From assembly GCA_043758005.1 (NCBI GenBank), contig JAYVOI010000314.1:1-7923 (forward strand): DNA of 7,923 nt, written 5' to 3'. The stretch's first letter is position 1. Each line of letters begins with the position of its first letter. The notes under the pieces are model-generated. The model was given only the letters and a program-made list of their open reading frames with translations, did no database searches and had not been told where the DNA came from. The stretch is from JAENVT01 sp043758005 (GTDB lineage: Bacteria; Actinomycetota; Acidimicrobiia; Acidimicrobiales; Ilumatobacteraceae). This document shows positions 1-6,627 of this stretch, piece after piece. A program made the translations under genes and the position numbers.

Positions 1-2169
1 GGCCTCTGGATCGGGTTGTTGGTCCTCCTGGGTGTCTTCCAGGGCCTCGCCGGCAGCGGCTACCACACCGATTTCCGCCTGGCCGGGACCGAGAGCCAGG
101 AAGGGTTCGACCTCCTCAACGAGGCCGGCTTGGCCGGGTCCGGGTTCGAGGGCACCGTGGTGTTTCGGGCCGAGCAAGGCGTTCAGGACCCCGCCATCAC
201 CGCGGCCATGACCACCATGTTCGAGGGCGTCGCCCCGCAGAAAGGCGTGGTCGCGGTGACTAGCCCCTACAGCGAGCTGGGGACCAGCCAGATCGCCCAG
301 CAGGGCCCCGACGCAAACAAGCTGGCCTACGCCCGGGTGCAATTCGACCCCGACATCCAACAGGCCGATTTCCTGCGCCTGGCCAAAGACACCAAGGAAC
401 TACGCCCCGAGTTGAGCGGCCTCCAGGTAGAGCTGGGTGGGCAGGTCTTCGCCGAGTTCAAGCCCCCCGAATCGGAGCTTTTGGGCGTGGCCTTCGCCAT
501 CTTCATCCTGCTCATCTCCTTTGGTTCGGTTCTGGCCATGGGCCTGCCCATCGCGGTGGCCCTGTTCGGGGTGGGCACCGGCGTGGCCTTGTTGACCCTG
601 GGCAGCCATCTCACCGACATGCCCGATTTCACCGGGCTGCTGGCCGCCATGATCGGGCTGGGGGTGGGCATCGACTACGCCCTGTTCATCGTCACTCGTC
701 ACCGAGCCTTTCTTCATGAGGGCCGCTCCGTGGTCGAGTCGGTCGGCTTGGCCAATGCCACCGCCGGGAGCGCCGTGCTGTTCGCCGGTTCCACGGTGGT
801 CATCGCCATCGCCGGTTTGCGAATCGCCGGCATCCCGGCGATCGCCGTCATGGGGCTTGCTTCGGCGATCACGGTCGCTGTGGCGGTGCTCGCTGCCCTC
901 ACGTTGCTGCCTGCCTTCCTCGGCCTCGCTGGTCGGCGGATCGACTCGTGGCACATCGGTCGCAAGCGGCCCCAGACCGTCCAGTCGAGCGAGACGGTCT
1001 CGGGCCGGTGGGCCGACCATGTCGGCAGCCACCCGTGGCGCTACGCGATCATCAGCTTCGTCGGTCTCGCAGCGCTTGCGGGCCCGGTGCTGTCGATGCG
1101 TACCGGCATGGCCGACGATGGCACCGGTGCAACCAGCACGACGTACCGCAAGGCATACGACCTGCTGGCCGAGGGCTTCGGGGAGGGCTTCAACGGTCCG
1201 CTCACGATCGTGGTCGACGGGACCGATGGCGTGGCCAAGGCAGACCAGGTGCGCAGCGCCATCGCTGCCACCGACGGCATCGCCTTCGTCACGGCACCGA
1301 TCGTCAACCCGGCGGGCGACACCGCGGTGATCACCGCCTATCCCGTCACGTCGCCGCAAGACGCCAAGACCGAGTCGCTGGTCCATTCGTTGCGCGACGA
1401 CGTGTTGCCCCCGGCGCTCAGCGGCACGCAGTCGCAGGCCTTCGTCACGGGCCAGACCGCAGCCTTCATCGACATCAGCGAGCGGCTGGCATCGCGTCTT
1501 CCGCTTTTCATCGGTGCGGTCGTCGGTCTGTCGTTCCTGCTGCTGATGATGGTCTTCCGTTCGGTGCTGGTGCCGCTGAAGGCCGCAGTCATGAACCTGC
1601 TGTCGATCGGTGCGGCATACGGTGTAGTCGTCGCCGTGTTCCAGTGGGGTTGGGGGAGTGGAGCCCTCGGCGTGGATCACACCGTGCCGATCAGCCCGTT
1701 CCTGCCGATGATCATGTTCGCCATCCTGTTCGGTCTGTCGATGGACTACGAGGTGTTCCTGCTCAGCCGGGTCCGCGAGGAGTATCTCCGCACCCGTGAC
1801 AGCCACACCAGCGTGGTCGCCGGGCTGGCGGCAACCGCACGGGTGATCACCTCTGCCGCATTGATCATGATCAGTGTGTTCGCAGCCTTCCTGCTGATCC
1901 CCGACGTCGAGATCAAGATGTTCGCCGTCGGTCTGACCGTCGCAGTGCTGGTCGACGCCACCGTCGTCAGGATGATCCTGGTTCCGGCAACCATGGCGCT
2001 GATGGGTGACGCCAACTGGTGGCTGCCGGGTTGGCTCGATCGCCTGCTGCCGCACGTCGATGTCGAGGGTTCGCACGTGCTGACCCCGCACACCCCGCCG
2101 GTCCCGACGACGGCGTTTGCGTCAGCGGATCACGAGGTGATCGACGAGCCCGAGTACGAGCTCGTCTGA
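1..2169 (+). CDS. MMPL-family RND membrane transporter, 5' partial
   Basis: Proton-driven exporter of the MMPL branch of the RND superfamily, in the cytoplasmic membrane; family members export lipids or small hydrophobic molecules, but the substrate here is unknown. The frame is open from base 1, so the true start lies upstream; the TTG at 16 falls inside the first membrane helix and is not a convincing start. About 720 residues are visible, near the family's usual length, so probably only 10-30 are missing. Order: helix 1, extracytoplasmic domain (to about residue 150), helices 2-6, cytoplasmic linker, helix 7, second extracytoplasmic domain, helices 8-12. The paired Asp-Tyr motifs that relay protons in this family are present: GVGIDYALF (Asp codon at 673) and GLSMDYEVF (Asp codon at 1744). 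The C-terminal NWWLPGWLDRLLP is typical of the family. Codon preference changes abruptly near 780-835 (see findings). It converges on the DinB gene, with a hairpin 17 bp after its TGA. Confidence 0.95.
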   Translation, partial: GLWIGLLVLLGVFQGLAGSGYHTDFRLAGTESQEGFDLLNEAGLAGSGFEGTVVFRAEQGVQDPAITAAMTTMFEGVAPQKGVVAVTSPYSELGTSQIAQQGPDANKLAYARVQFDPDIQQADFLRLAKDTKELRPELSGLQVELGGQVFAEFKPPESELLGVAFAIFILLISFGSVLAMGLPIAVALFGVGTGVALLTLGSHLTDMPDFTGLLAAMIGLGVGIDYALFIVTRHRAFLHEGRSVVESVGLANATAGSAVLFAGSTVVIAIAGLRIAGIPAIAVMGLASAITVAVAVLAALTLLPAFLGLAGRRIDSWHIGRKRPQTVQSSETVSGRWADHVGSHPWRYAIISFVGLAALAGPVLSMRTGMADDGTGATSTTYRKAYDLLAEGFGEGFNGPLTIVVDGTDGVAKADQVRSAIAATDGIAFVTAPIVNPAGDTAVITAYPVTSPQDAKTESLVHSLRDDVLPPALSGTQSQAFVTGQTAAFIDISERLASRLPLFIGAVVGLSFLLLMMVFRSVLVPLKAAVMNLLSIGAAYGVVVAVFQWGWGSGALGVDHTVPISPFLPMIMFAILFGLSMDYEVFLLSRVREEYLRTRDSHTSVVAGLAATARVITSAALIMISVFAAFLLIPDVEIKMFAVGLTVAVLVDATVVRMILVPATMALMGDANWWLPGWLDRLLPHVDVEGSHVLTPHTPPVPTTAFASADHEVIDEPEYELV

Positions 2170-2185
2170 CCCTCGTCATCCAACA

Positions 2186-2223
2186 GAAGGGCCGGAGCAT
2201 CCGAGAGGGTGCGCCGGCCCTTC
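2186..2223 (+). terminator. Hairpin terminator after the MMPL gene, GAGA tetraloop
   Basis: Perfect 10-bp stem GAAGGGCCGG (2186-2195) / CCGGCCCTTC (2214-2223). Past one A.G mismatch lies an inner 6-bp stem GCATCC (2197-2202) / GGGTGC (2207-2212, one T.G pair) closed by the GNRA-type tetraloop GAGA (2203-2206). It begins 17 bp after the MMPL stop codon. No clear T-run follows, so it may act as a non-canonical terminator or an mRNA 3'-end stabiliser. The structure is plain; the function is inferred. Confidence 0.7.
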
Positions 2224-2248
2224 GCCGTTCTGGCGCTCCGGCGCGCTG

Positions 2249-2302
2249 AGCCCTGTGGAGTGTTTCGAGGCACCCAGGTGGGCGCCAAGAACTCCACAGG
2301 CT
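2249..2302 (-). terminator. Second hairpin, possible terminator of the DinB gene
   Basis: Perfect 10-bp inverted repeat CCTGTGGAGT (2252-2261) / ACTCCACAGG (2291-2300). It extends by A-T and G-C pairs if C2251 is bulged. Inside is a smaller stem, 2269-2275 with 2280-2286, with one A.C mismatch. It starts about 40 bp past the stop of the minus-strand DinB gene, so a terminator for that gene is the likeliest role. There is no T-run on the minus strand after it, so confidence is limited. Confidence 0.45.
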
Positions 2303-2341
2303 TTGATCAGCGCTGGCACCCAGCGATGCGTGGCGTCGAGC

Positions 2342-2851
2342 TCAGCGGCGCTCCAGGATGCCGCGGACGTACGTGGCTTGTGCGGCGTGTTGGATGTCGT
2401 CGTCGGCGATGCTGACCAGGCGGACCCCGAGCGTCACCGGCGGGTTCCAGCGGTTGTCGACGACGCGGTCGAGGTCCGTCGACGTCGTGCGCTCGAGCAA
2501 CAGACGCGTCCTCGAGGCGACCGCCTGGTAGTACTCGACCAAGACGGCGGCGCTCTCCGCACGAACGGTCAGCACCTCCTCCCACGTGTGCCCGTAGCCG
2601 ATGTCCTGAGCGTCAGGTTCGACACCGAAGCGCGGCGCCCAGTTCCCCGAGATCCAGACCTGCGCTTCGTCGACGATCTCGGCGACGTGGTGGTCCTGCA
2701 CCCGGGTCAGGTGCCAGACCAGCCACGCGATCGGATTGGAGCCGGGCTCCGGTGCGGCGTGTAGTGCGTCGAGGTCGAGGCCGCTGACAGCCTCCTTGAC
2801 ATGCTCGGCGACTCGGTCGAAGACGTCGATCAGCACCTCACTGAGTTCCAT
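2342..2851 (-). CDS. DinB-family (mycothiol-transferase-like) protein
   Basis: Protein of 169 residues, typical for the DinB/YfiT four-helix-bundle fold. Members bind a divalent metal through three histidines; actinobacterial ones are often thiol-dependent (mycothiol) transferases or isomerases, but the reaction here cannot be told from sequence. Candidate ligands are His47 (WLVWHL), His54 or His55 (QDHH) and His155 (DDIQHAAQATYVRG, the family's H-x-x-Q-x-x-Y-x-R-G type ending). No signal peptide or membrane helix, so cytoplasmic. I chose the ATG at 2851 because the family fold begins right there and a GAGG lies 10 nt upstream. The frame runs open far upstream, but only as antisense of the next gene; a GTG at 2857 is an alternative start. 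Divergent from the Gfo/Idh gene with a 66-bp gap. Confidence 0.88.
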   Translation of the reverse strand: MELSEVLIDVFDRVAEHVKEAVSGLDLDALHAAPEPGSNPIAWLVWHLTRVQDHHVAEIVDEAQVWISGNWAPRFGVEPDAQDIGYGHTWEEVLTVRAESAAVLVEYYQAVASRTRLLLERTTSTDLDRVVDNRWNPPVTLGVRLVSIADDDIQHAAQATYVRGILERR

Positions 2852-2884
2852 GGACACCAATCCTCGCGCGAAAAGACCACTGCC

Positions 2885-2913
2885 TAGACTGCGCCGTCGA
2901 CGACGAGGGAGGA
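2885..2913 (+). promoter_or_regulatory. Putative -10 box and ribosome binding site of the Gfo/Idh gene
   Basis: TAGACT at 2885-2890 fits the TAnnnT pattern of an actinobacterial -10 box and lies 27 bp before the ATG. No good -35 box is seen 16-18 bp upstream. GAGGGAGGA (2905-2913) is a strong Shine-Dalgarno sequence 4 nt before the ATG at 2918 and fixes that start. The binding site is convincing; the promoter is tentative. Confidence 0.4.
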
Positions 2914-2917
2914 CCTG

Positions 2918-4054
2918 ATGGCGGGAGTACGTATCGGCCTGATCGGTGCGGGTTTCATGGGCAAGATCCACAGCATCGCCTATCGCAACGCAGCGATGTT
3001 GTTCGGCTCCGAGATCCCCGGCATCGATGCGGTCGCCGTCACCGATTTCGACGCCAGGCTCGCTGATCGCGCCGCTCGAGATTGGGGTTGGGGGCGGGCT
3101 GTCCCGAGTTGGGAGGAGATCACGGCATCCGACGACATCGACGCGGTCGACATCTGCACCCCCAACGACAACCACGTCGACATCGCACTGGATGCGTTGG
3201 CACGCGGGAAGCACGTCTTGTGCGAGAAGCCGTTGGCGCTCGACGGTGACAGTTCGTTCCGGCTCTGCGAGGCAGCACGCGACAGCGGTCGGGTGACCCA
3301 AGTCGGGTTCGTGTACCGGCAATGGCCGGCCGTCGCCATGGCTCGAAAGCTGATCGACGAGGGTGCGCTCGGTCATGTGCGCACGGCACGCGCCCAGTTC
3401 CTGCTCGACTACAACGGCAACCCCGACATCCCGATGAGCTGGAGGTTCGACAAGGTCCGAGCCGGCTCGGGGGCGCTGGGCGATGTCGGCTCCCATTGCA
3501 TCGATCTGCTGCAGTACCTCGTCGGCCCGATCGCTCAGGTCGCAGCGCGGATGCAGACGTTCGTGCCGCAGCGCCGCAGCCCGGACGCCAGCATGGTCGA
3601 CGTCACGGTCGACGACCAGACCGAGATCCTCGCCGACTTCGACAATGGTGCCAGTGGCACGATCCTCGCCTCGTGGGCGGGCACCGGGCACAAGTGCGAC
3701 CTCGGGTTCGAGGTGATCGGCTCGCGCGGCTCGATCTCGTTCTCGTGGCAGCGCTCGAACGAACTGCGCTTCTTCGATGGCACCGACCCCGAAGACCGGC
3801 AGGGCTTCCGCACGATCCTCGTCGGCCCGGCGCACCCCGGCGCCGACGGCATTCACACGGTTGCCGCCCAGGGCCTTGGCTACACCGACGCGTTCACGAT
3901 CGCGGCTCGCAACACGCTGCGCAACCTCGCCGCCGGCACGGTGCTGTCAGGACCGACCTTCGTCGACGGCCTGCGCGTCGCCGAGGTGACCGATGCGGTG
4001 ATCGCCGCTGCGGCCGGCGGGTCAAGTGTGGCCGTGACGCGGCGCTCGTTGTGA
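2918..4054 (+). CDS. Gfo/Idh/MocA-family NAD(P)-dependent oxidoreductase
   Basis: Soluble dehydrogenase of 378 residues, the usual family length. It probably oxidises a hydroxyl of a sugar, inositol or related polyol with NAD(P)+. The N-terminal Rossmann fold has the dinucleotide motif GLIGAGFMGKIH (Gly10, Gly12, Gly15). The family's EKP motif is at Glu103-Lys104-Pro105 (LCEKPLAL), with Lys104 the expected catalytic lysine. The C-terminal substrate domain carries GALGDVGSHCIDL, with Asp189 and His193 in the positions of the family's D-x-x-x-H active-site pair. The start is set by a strong ribosome binding site and by the Rossmann motif beginning at residue 6. Its stop lies 7 bp from the stop of the IolE-like gene on the other strand; these families often work in one pathway (inositol-type catabolism), which suggests but does not prove a shared substrate. 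The exact substrate is not predictable. Confidence 0.93.
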   Translation: MAGVRIGLIGAGFMGKIHSIAYRNAAMLFGSEIPGIDAVAVTDFDARLADRAARDWGWGRAVPSWEEITASDDIDAVDICTPNDNHVDIALDALARGKHVLCEKPLALDGDSSFRLCEAARDSGRVTQVGFVYRQWPAVAMARKLIDEGALGHVRTARAQFLLDYNGNPDIPMSWRFDKVRAGSGALGDVGSHCIDLLQYLVGPIAQVAARMQTFVPQRRSPDASMVDVTVDDQTEILADFDNGASGTILASWAGTGHKCDLGFEVIGSRGSISFSWQRSNELRFFDGTDPEDRQGFRTILVGPAHPGADGIHTVAAQGLGYTDAFTIAARNTLRNLAAGTVLSGPTFVDGLRVAEVTDAVIAAAAGGSSVAVTRRSL

Positions 4055-4061
4055 CAACGGG

Positions 4062-4949
4062 TCAGCGGGCGATTCCGATGCCCCGCAGGTAGTCGAGGCT
4101 GGCCTTCGCATCTTCCAGCGCAGTCGTGGTCGACTCGAAATCGCGGTCCTGCTCGATCGTGCCCGGGCCGTCGAAGTCGTCGACCTCGGTCGCCAGCGCG
4201 GCGAAGTCGACCATCCCCTGACCGACGGGGCAGAAGACGCCGAGTGAGATGGCGTCGAAGAATCCGACGCCATCGCTGAGCACCTTCTGGTGCACCGCGG
4301 GATTGATGTCCTTGAAGTGCAGGTACGCCGTGCGGTCGCGGTGCTCGGCGAGGAACCGAACCGGATCAATGCCTGCATAGATGTAGTGCCCGGTGTCGAT
4401 GCAGAGCTGCATGCCGTCGTTCACCGTGTCGGCAAGCATCCGCTCGACCTCGTCCTCGAACTCGATGTAGCTGCCGCTGTGCTGGTGCAGCGCGGGAGTG
4501 AGCCCGTGCTGGATCGCAATTGCGCATGCCTGACGGACGCCCGACAGCAAGTCCTCGTATCCCTGTCCTTCGAGTCGCCGGGCGACCGCGCCGCGGCCGG
4601 CCGTGGCGCCCCGCTCGTCGCTGACCATATCGATGACGACGAGGAACTTGCCGCCCAGCGCAGCGATGCGCGCACACGTGATCTCGGTGACCTCGTTGAT
4701 GTGATCGTGGCGGTCGCGGTCGTGCATCGGCTCGAAGATGTACGAACCGGCGACGCCGAGGCCACGGGCGCCGAGCTCGGCGCGGATGCGGTCGTCGTCG
4801 TCGGGGAGGTACCCCATCGGGCCCAACTCGCACAGCTTGTACCCGGCCTGGCTGATCTCGTCGAAGACCTCGTCCCACGGCGGCGCGCCTGGCTTGTCGG
4901 GCAGATCGACGCCCCATGAAACCGGTCCGTTCGCAACTTCGATCGCCAT
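4062..4949 (-). CDS. IolE-like TIM-barrel sugar isomerase/epimerase family protein
   Basis: Protein of 295 residues of the AP-endonuclease-2-like TIM-barrel superfamily, which includes inosose dehydratase (IolE), xylose isomerase-like and tagatose epimerase-like enzymes. The start NGPVSWGV, Glu41 in CELGPMGYLP, the pair His155/His157 (ALHQHSG), Asp185-x-x-His188 (CIDTGHYIYAGIDP), YLHFKDI near 209-215 and GQGMVDF near 253-259 match the pattern of IolE-like proteins, where such acidic and histidine residues bind a divalent metal. It is likely a cytoplasmic enzyme for a keto-inositol or keto-sugar; dehydratase versus epimerase cannot be decided. I chose the ATG at 4949 because AAGGGA lies a few bases upstream and the barrel's first strand begins there. 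A longer frame to 5009 adds 20 residues with no family similarity. Convergent with the Gfo/Idh gene, with no room for a terminator between them. Confidence 0.88.
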   Translation of the reverse strand: MAIEVANGPVSWGVDLPDKPGAPPWDEVFDEISQAGYKLCELGPMGYLPDDDDRIRAELGARGLGVAGSYIFEPMHDRDRHDHINEVTEITCARIAALGGKFLVVIDMVSDERGATAGRGAVARRLEGQGYEDLLSGVRQACAIAIQHGLTPALHQHSGSYIEFEDEVERMLADTVNDGMQLCIDTGHYIYAGIDPVRFLAEHRDRTAYLHFKDINPAVHQKVLSDGVGFFDAISLGVFCPVGQGMVDFAALATEVDDFDGPGTIEQDRDFESTTTALEDAKASLDYLRGIGIAR

Positions 4950-5002
4950 GTCAGTCCCTTCGATGTCATCCGCCGGACTCGGCTTGGTACCTCGGAGCGC
5001 AA

Positions 5003-5055
5003 AACGCAAGAAGCAGCGAATCGGTAGCGACCCTAGTCGTCACCGATTCGCTGCT
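5003..5055 (-). terminator. Strong intrinsic terminator of the secreted repeat protein gene
   Basis: Perfect 14-bp inverted repeat AGCAGCGAATCGGT (5012-5025) / ACCGATTCGCTGCT (5042-5055). The loop folds further into a 5-bp stem (5027-5031 with 5036-5040, one G.T pair) with a CCTA tetraloop and one mismatch at its base. Read on the minus strand, it is followed by TCTTGCGTTTT, a reasonable T-rich tail. It begins 19 bp after the TGA of the gene at 5075-5629 and lies upstream of the IolE-like gene, so it should insulate the two same-strand genes. An alternative 5-6 bp dyad at 5053-5066 overlaps the promoter-proximal arm. Confidence 0.8.
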
Positions 5056-5074
5056 CGAGATCGAGCGCTTGTGT

Positions 5075-5629
5075 TCAGCCGTCCTTGCCGCCATGGCTGG
5101 AGTCGTCGGCGCCACCGCTGCCGCTTCCACCACTGCCACCGAGTCCGGAGCTGTCGTCGACGCTGGTGTGGGGGTTGTCGTCGACGCTGGTGTGCGTGCT
5201 GTTGTCGACGGGCGTGGCGCCGCCGGCGCACGCTGCATCGTTGGCGTGCTCGGCTTCGTCGCAGTTGCCGCTGACGTCTTCGACGCTGTTCGACGTGGCA
5301 TCGTCGTCAACCGACGTTGCGGTGCCGGCGCATGCTGCATCGTTGGCGTGCTCGGCTTCGTCGCAGTTGCCGCTGACGTCTTCGACGCTGTTCGAGGTGG
5401 AGTTGACCGTGAGGCTGATCGTCGGGAGCGAGGCAGGGGTGCTGACCACGGTCACCTTGCTGTCGTCGAGCGACGTCACGGTGGCGCTGTCCTCGGTCGT
5501 CGGTACGGTCACGACGGGGGTCGGGGCGATTTGCTTGACCTCGTGGGGTGATGAGATCGCGGCATAGGCGGGCACACCGAATCCGACGGTGGCGATTCCT
5601 GCAGTTGTCCAGATGGCTGACTTCTTCAT
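5075..5629 (-). CDS. Small secreted acidic repeat protein, function unknown
   Basis: Protein of 184 residues that I cannot assign to a functional family. The N-terminus is a clear Sec signal peptide: MKK, a hydrophobic stretch, then AYA|A near residue 23, so the product should be exported. The mature part is Thr/Ser/Val-rich, then has two copies of a roughly 34-residue unit whose core is NSVEDVSGNCDEAEHANDAA followed by CAG. Each unit has two Cys 12 residues apart, which could form disulfides outside the cell. Two HTSVDD units and a Gly/Ser/Asp-rich tail follow. It is very acidic and probably flexible. No sortase motif, lipobox or second membrane helix is visible. The start is fixed by AAGGAG a few bases before the ATG and by the signal peptide; the upstream in-frame extension to 5686 is not credible. 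A strong terminator follows. It is divergent from the transglutaminase-like gene; no functional link can be shown. Confidence 0.85.
   Translation of the reverse strand: MKKSAIWTTAGIATVGFGVPAYAAISSPHEVKQIAPTPVVTVPTTEDSATVTSLDDSKVTVVSTPASLPTISLTVNSTSNSVEDVSGNCDEAEHANDAACAGTATSVDDDATSNSVEDVSGNCDEAEHANDAACAGGATPVDNSTHTSVDDNPHTSVDDSSGLGGSGGSGSGGADDSSHGGKDG
5153..5194 (-). repeat. Two tandem 24-bp-period repeats coding HTSVDD
   Basis: The 18-bp string GTCGTCGACGCTGGTGTG occurs at 5153-5170 and exactly again at 5177-5194. The period is 24 bp (8 codons), in frame, and encodes HTSVDDNP then HTSVDDSS in the secreted protein. The exact nucleotide identity suggests recent duplication or slippage. Confidence 0.85.
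5222..5395 (-). repeat. 72-bp direct repeat, two copies at 102-bp spacing
   Basis: Copies at 5222-5293 and 5324-5395 differ at a single base (C5231 versus T5333), which is synonymous (GCG/GCA, both Ala). The 102-bp offset is exactly 34 codons, so reading frame is kept. A weaker protein-level match (CAG-x-AT-x-VD) continues past the identical core. This marks a recent in-frame duplication within the secreted protein gene. Confidence 0.92.
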
Positions 5630-5649
5630 GGGGGGCTCCTTGCGTTCGT

Positions 5650-5688
5650 TGTCACCATGACACCGCGATTTGCCGCCAGTGACCACTG
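5650..5688. promoter_or_regulatory. Short dyads upstream of the secreted protein gene
   Basis: Two small inverted repeats lie between the secreted protein's ribosome binding site and its likely promoter region: TGTCA-CCA-TGACA (5650-5662) and CAGTG-AC-CACTG (5677-5688). They could be operator half-sites or chance. I see no convincing promoter boxes for either divergent gene in the 182-bp gap 5630-5811. Confidence 0.2.
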
Positions 5689-5811
5689 CACCATGGGACT
5701 AGCACCCCTGGTGAGCGTTCGACGTGACCGGTGCCACGATGACCTGCTGTTTGCCCCGCCGGTTGCCGACTGGCACGCAATGCTGGCAAGGTTCTCGTCA
5801 TCACTGACGCG

Positions 5812-6627
5812 ATGCGACTGACCACGGCTGAGCTCGGGTGCGCGCTGACCTTCGAGGTCGCCCACCACGTGGTACTAGCACTGCAGGTCGCCGCGTCGAC
5901 GACGGCAGGGCAGTTCGAGGTCGACGAGCTCGTCGTCGAGCTCGATGGACGCAGTGTTCCGGTCGACGTGGTGGAGGTCGAGCACGGTGGTCGGGTGCAC
6001 ATCGTTGCCTGCGCGGCCGGGCGCCTCACCGTCAACTACCACAGTGTGGTGCAGCGCATGTCGTCCGGCGGCGCGGCCCCGACGGTCGCCGAGAAGCTCT
6101 TCGCCGTGCGACCGAGCCGGTACTGCCCGTCCGACCTGCTGGAGGCGTTCGCTGATGCCGAACTGGGGATGCCGGCGTCCGTCGCTGACCGTGGCCGGAT
6201 CATCGGTGACTGGGTGTTCGGTCGGCTGCGGTACGAACCGGGCAGCAGCGGGCCGCTCGACACCGCCGTCGACACGTTGTTGGCCGGAAGAGGAGTGTGC
6301 CGGGACTTCGCCCACCTCACCGTTGCGTTGTGCCGCGCCGCGGGCGTGCCTGCCCGGATGGCCTCGGTGTATGCGCCGGGTGTGACCCCGATGGACTTCC
6401 ATGCCGTTGCCGAGGTCGCCACGACGACGGGATGGGAGCTGGTCGACGCAACCCGGCTCGCACCCCGGCAATCACTCGTTCGTATCGCCACCGGTCGCGA
6501 CGCCGGCGACACCGCGTTCTCGACCACCCTCGACGGCGCCGCCGACCTGGTCGCCAGCGGCGTGATGGCCTTCGTGCACGGCGATCTCCCGATCGACGAC
6601 CATCTCGGACCGGTCAGCCTGGCGTAA
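5812..6627 (+). CDS. Transglutaminase-like cysteine hydrolase
   Basis: Protein of 271 residues of the bacterial transglutaminase-like (papain-fold) family. The catalytic triad is intact: Cys163 in GRGVCRDFAHL, His197 in MDFHAVAEV and Asp212 in WELVDATRLAPR. The first 80-90 residues look like the beta-rich domain that precedes the core in this family (HHVVLALQVAAS..., VNYHSVVQ). No signal peptide or membrane helix, so cytoplasmic. Bacterial members are more often peptidases or amidases than cross-linkers; the substrate is unknown. The ATG at 5812 is the only ATG/GTG/TTG available: the frame upstream is open only to a TGA at 5740 and has none. No Shine-Dalgarno sequence is close (AAGG is about 20 nt away), so a leaderless or short-leader transcript is possible. 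Its 3' end overlaps the VOC gene by 14 bp, tail to tail. Confidence 0.9.
   Translation: MRLTTAELGCALTFEVAHHVVLALQVAASTTAGQFEVDELVVELDGRSVPVDVVEVEHGGRVHIVACAAGRLTVNYHSVVQRMSSGGAAPTVAEKLFAVRPSRYCPSDLLEAFADAELGMPASVADRGRIIGDWVFGRLRYEPGSSGPLDTAVDTLLAGRGVCRDFAHLTVALCRAAGVPARMASVYAPGVTPMDFHAVAEVATTTGWELVDATRLAPRQSLVRIATGRDAGDTAFSTTLDGAADLVASGVMAFVHGDLPIDDHLGPVSLA

Noticed and set aside
16..18. TTG at 16 as the start of the MMPL protein
   Set aside because: The frame is open to base 1 and the TTG lies inside the first membrane helix; the gene must begin upstream of the window.
400..2091. Long minus-strand open frame of 563 codons opposite the MMPL gene
   Set aside because: Its translation is His/Gln/Arg/Asp-rich with no recognisable domain, as expected of the antisense frame of a GC-rich gene.
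2796..2801. Perfect TTGACA -35 box near the Gfo/Idh promoter
   Set aside because: It is inside the DinB coding region, more than 80 bp from the TAGACT -10 candidate, so the spacing is wrong.
2852..3856. Long N-terminal extension of the DinB frame running antisense through the Gfo/Idh gene
   Set aside because: The extension has no domain similarity, while the DinB fold begins at the ATG at 2851 with a GAGG upstream; the extension is the shadow of the oxidoreductase gene.
4950..5009. Twenty-residue N-terminal extension of the IolE-like protein
   Set aside because: An AAGGGA binding site sits directly before the ATG at 4949 and the extension does not resemble the family.
5153..5395. CRISPR-like array suggested by the regular direct repeats
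   Set aside because: The repeats are only two copies each, keep codon phase, differ synonymously and lie within a coding gene; there are no unique equal-length spacers or cas genes.
5085..5567. Plus-strand open frame of 160 codons opposite the secreted protein
   Set aside because: It mirrors the repeat region; the minus strand has a signal peptide, a strong ribosome binding site and a terminator, whereas this frame has none of these.
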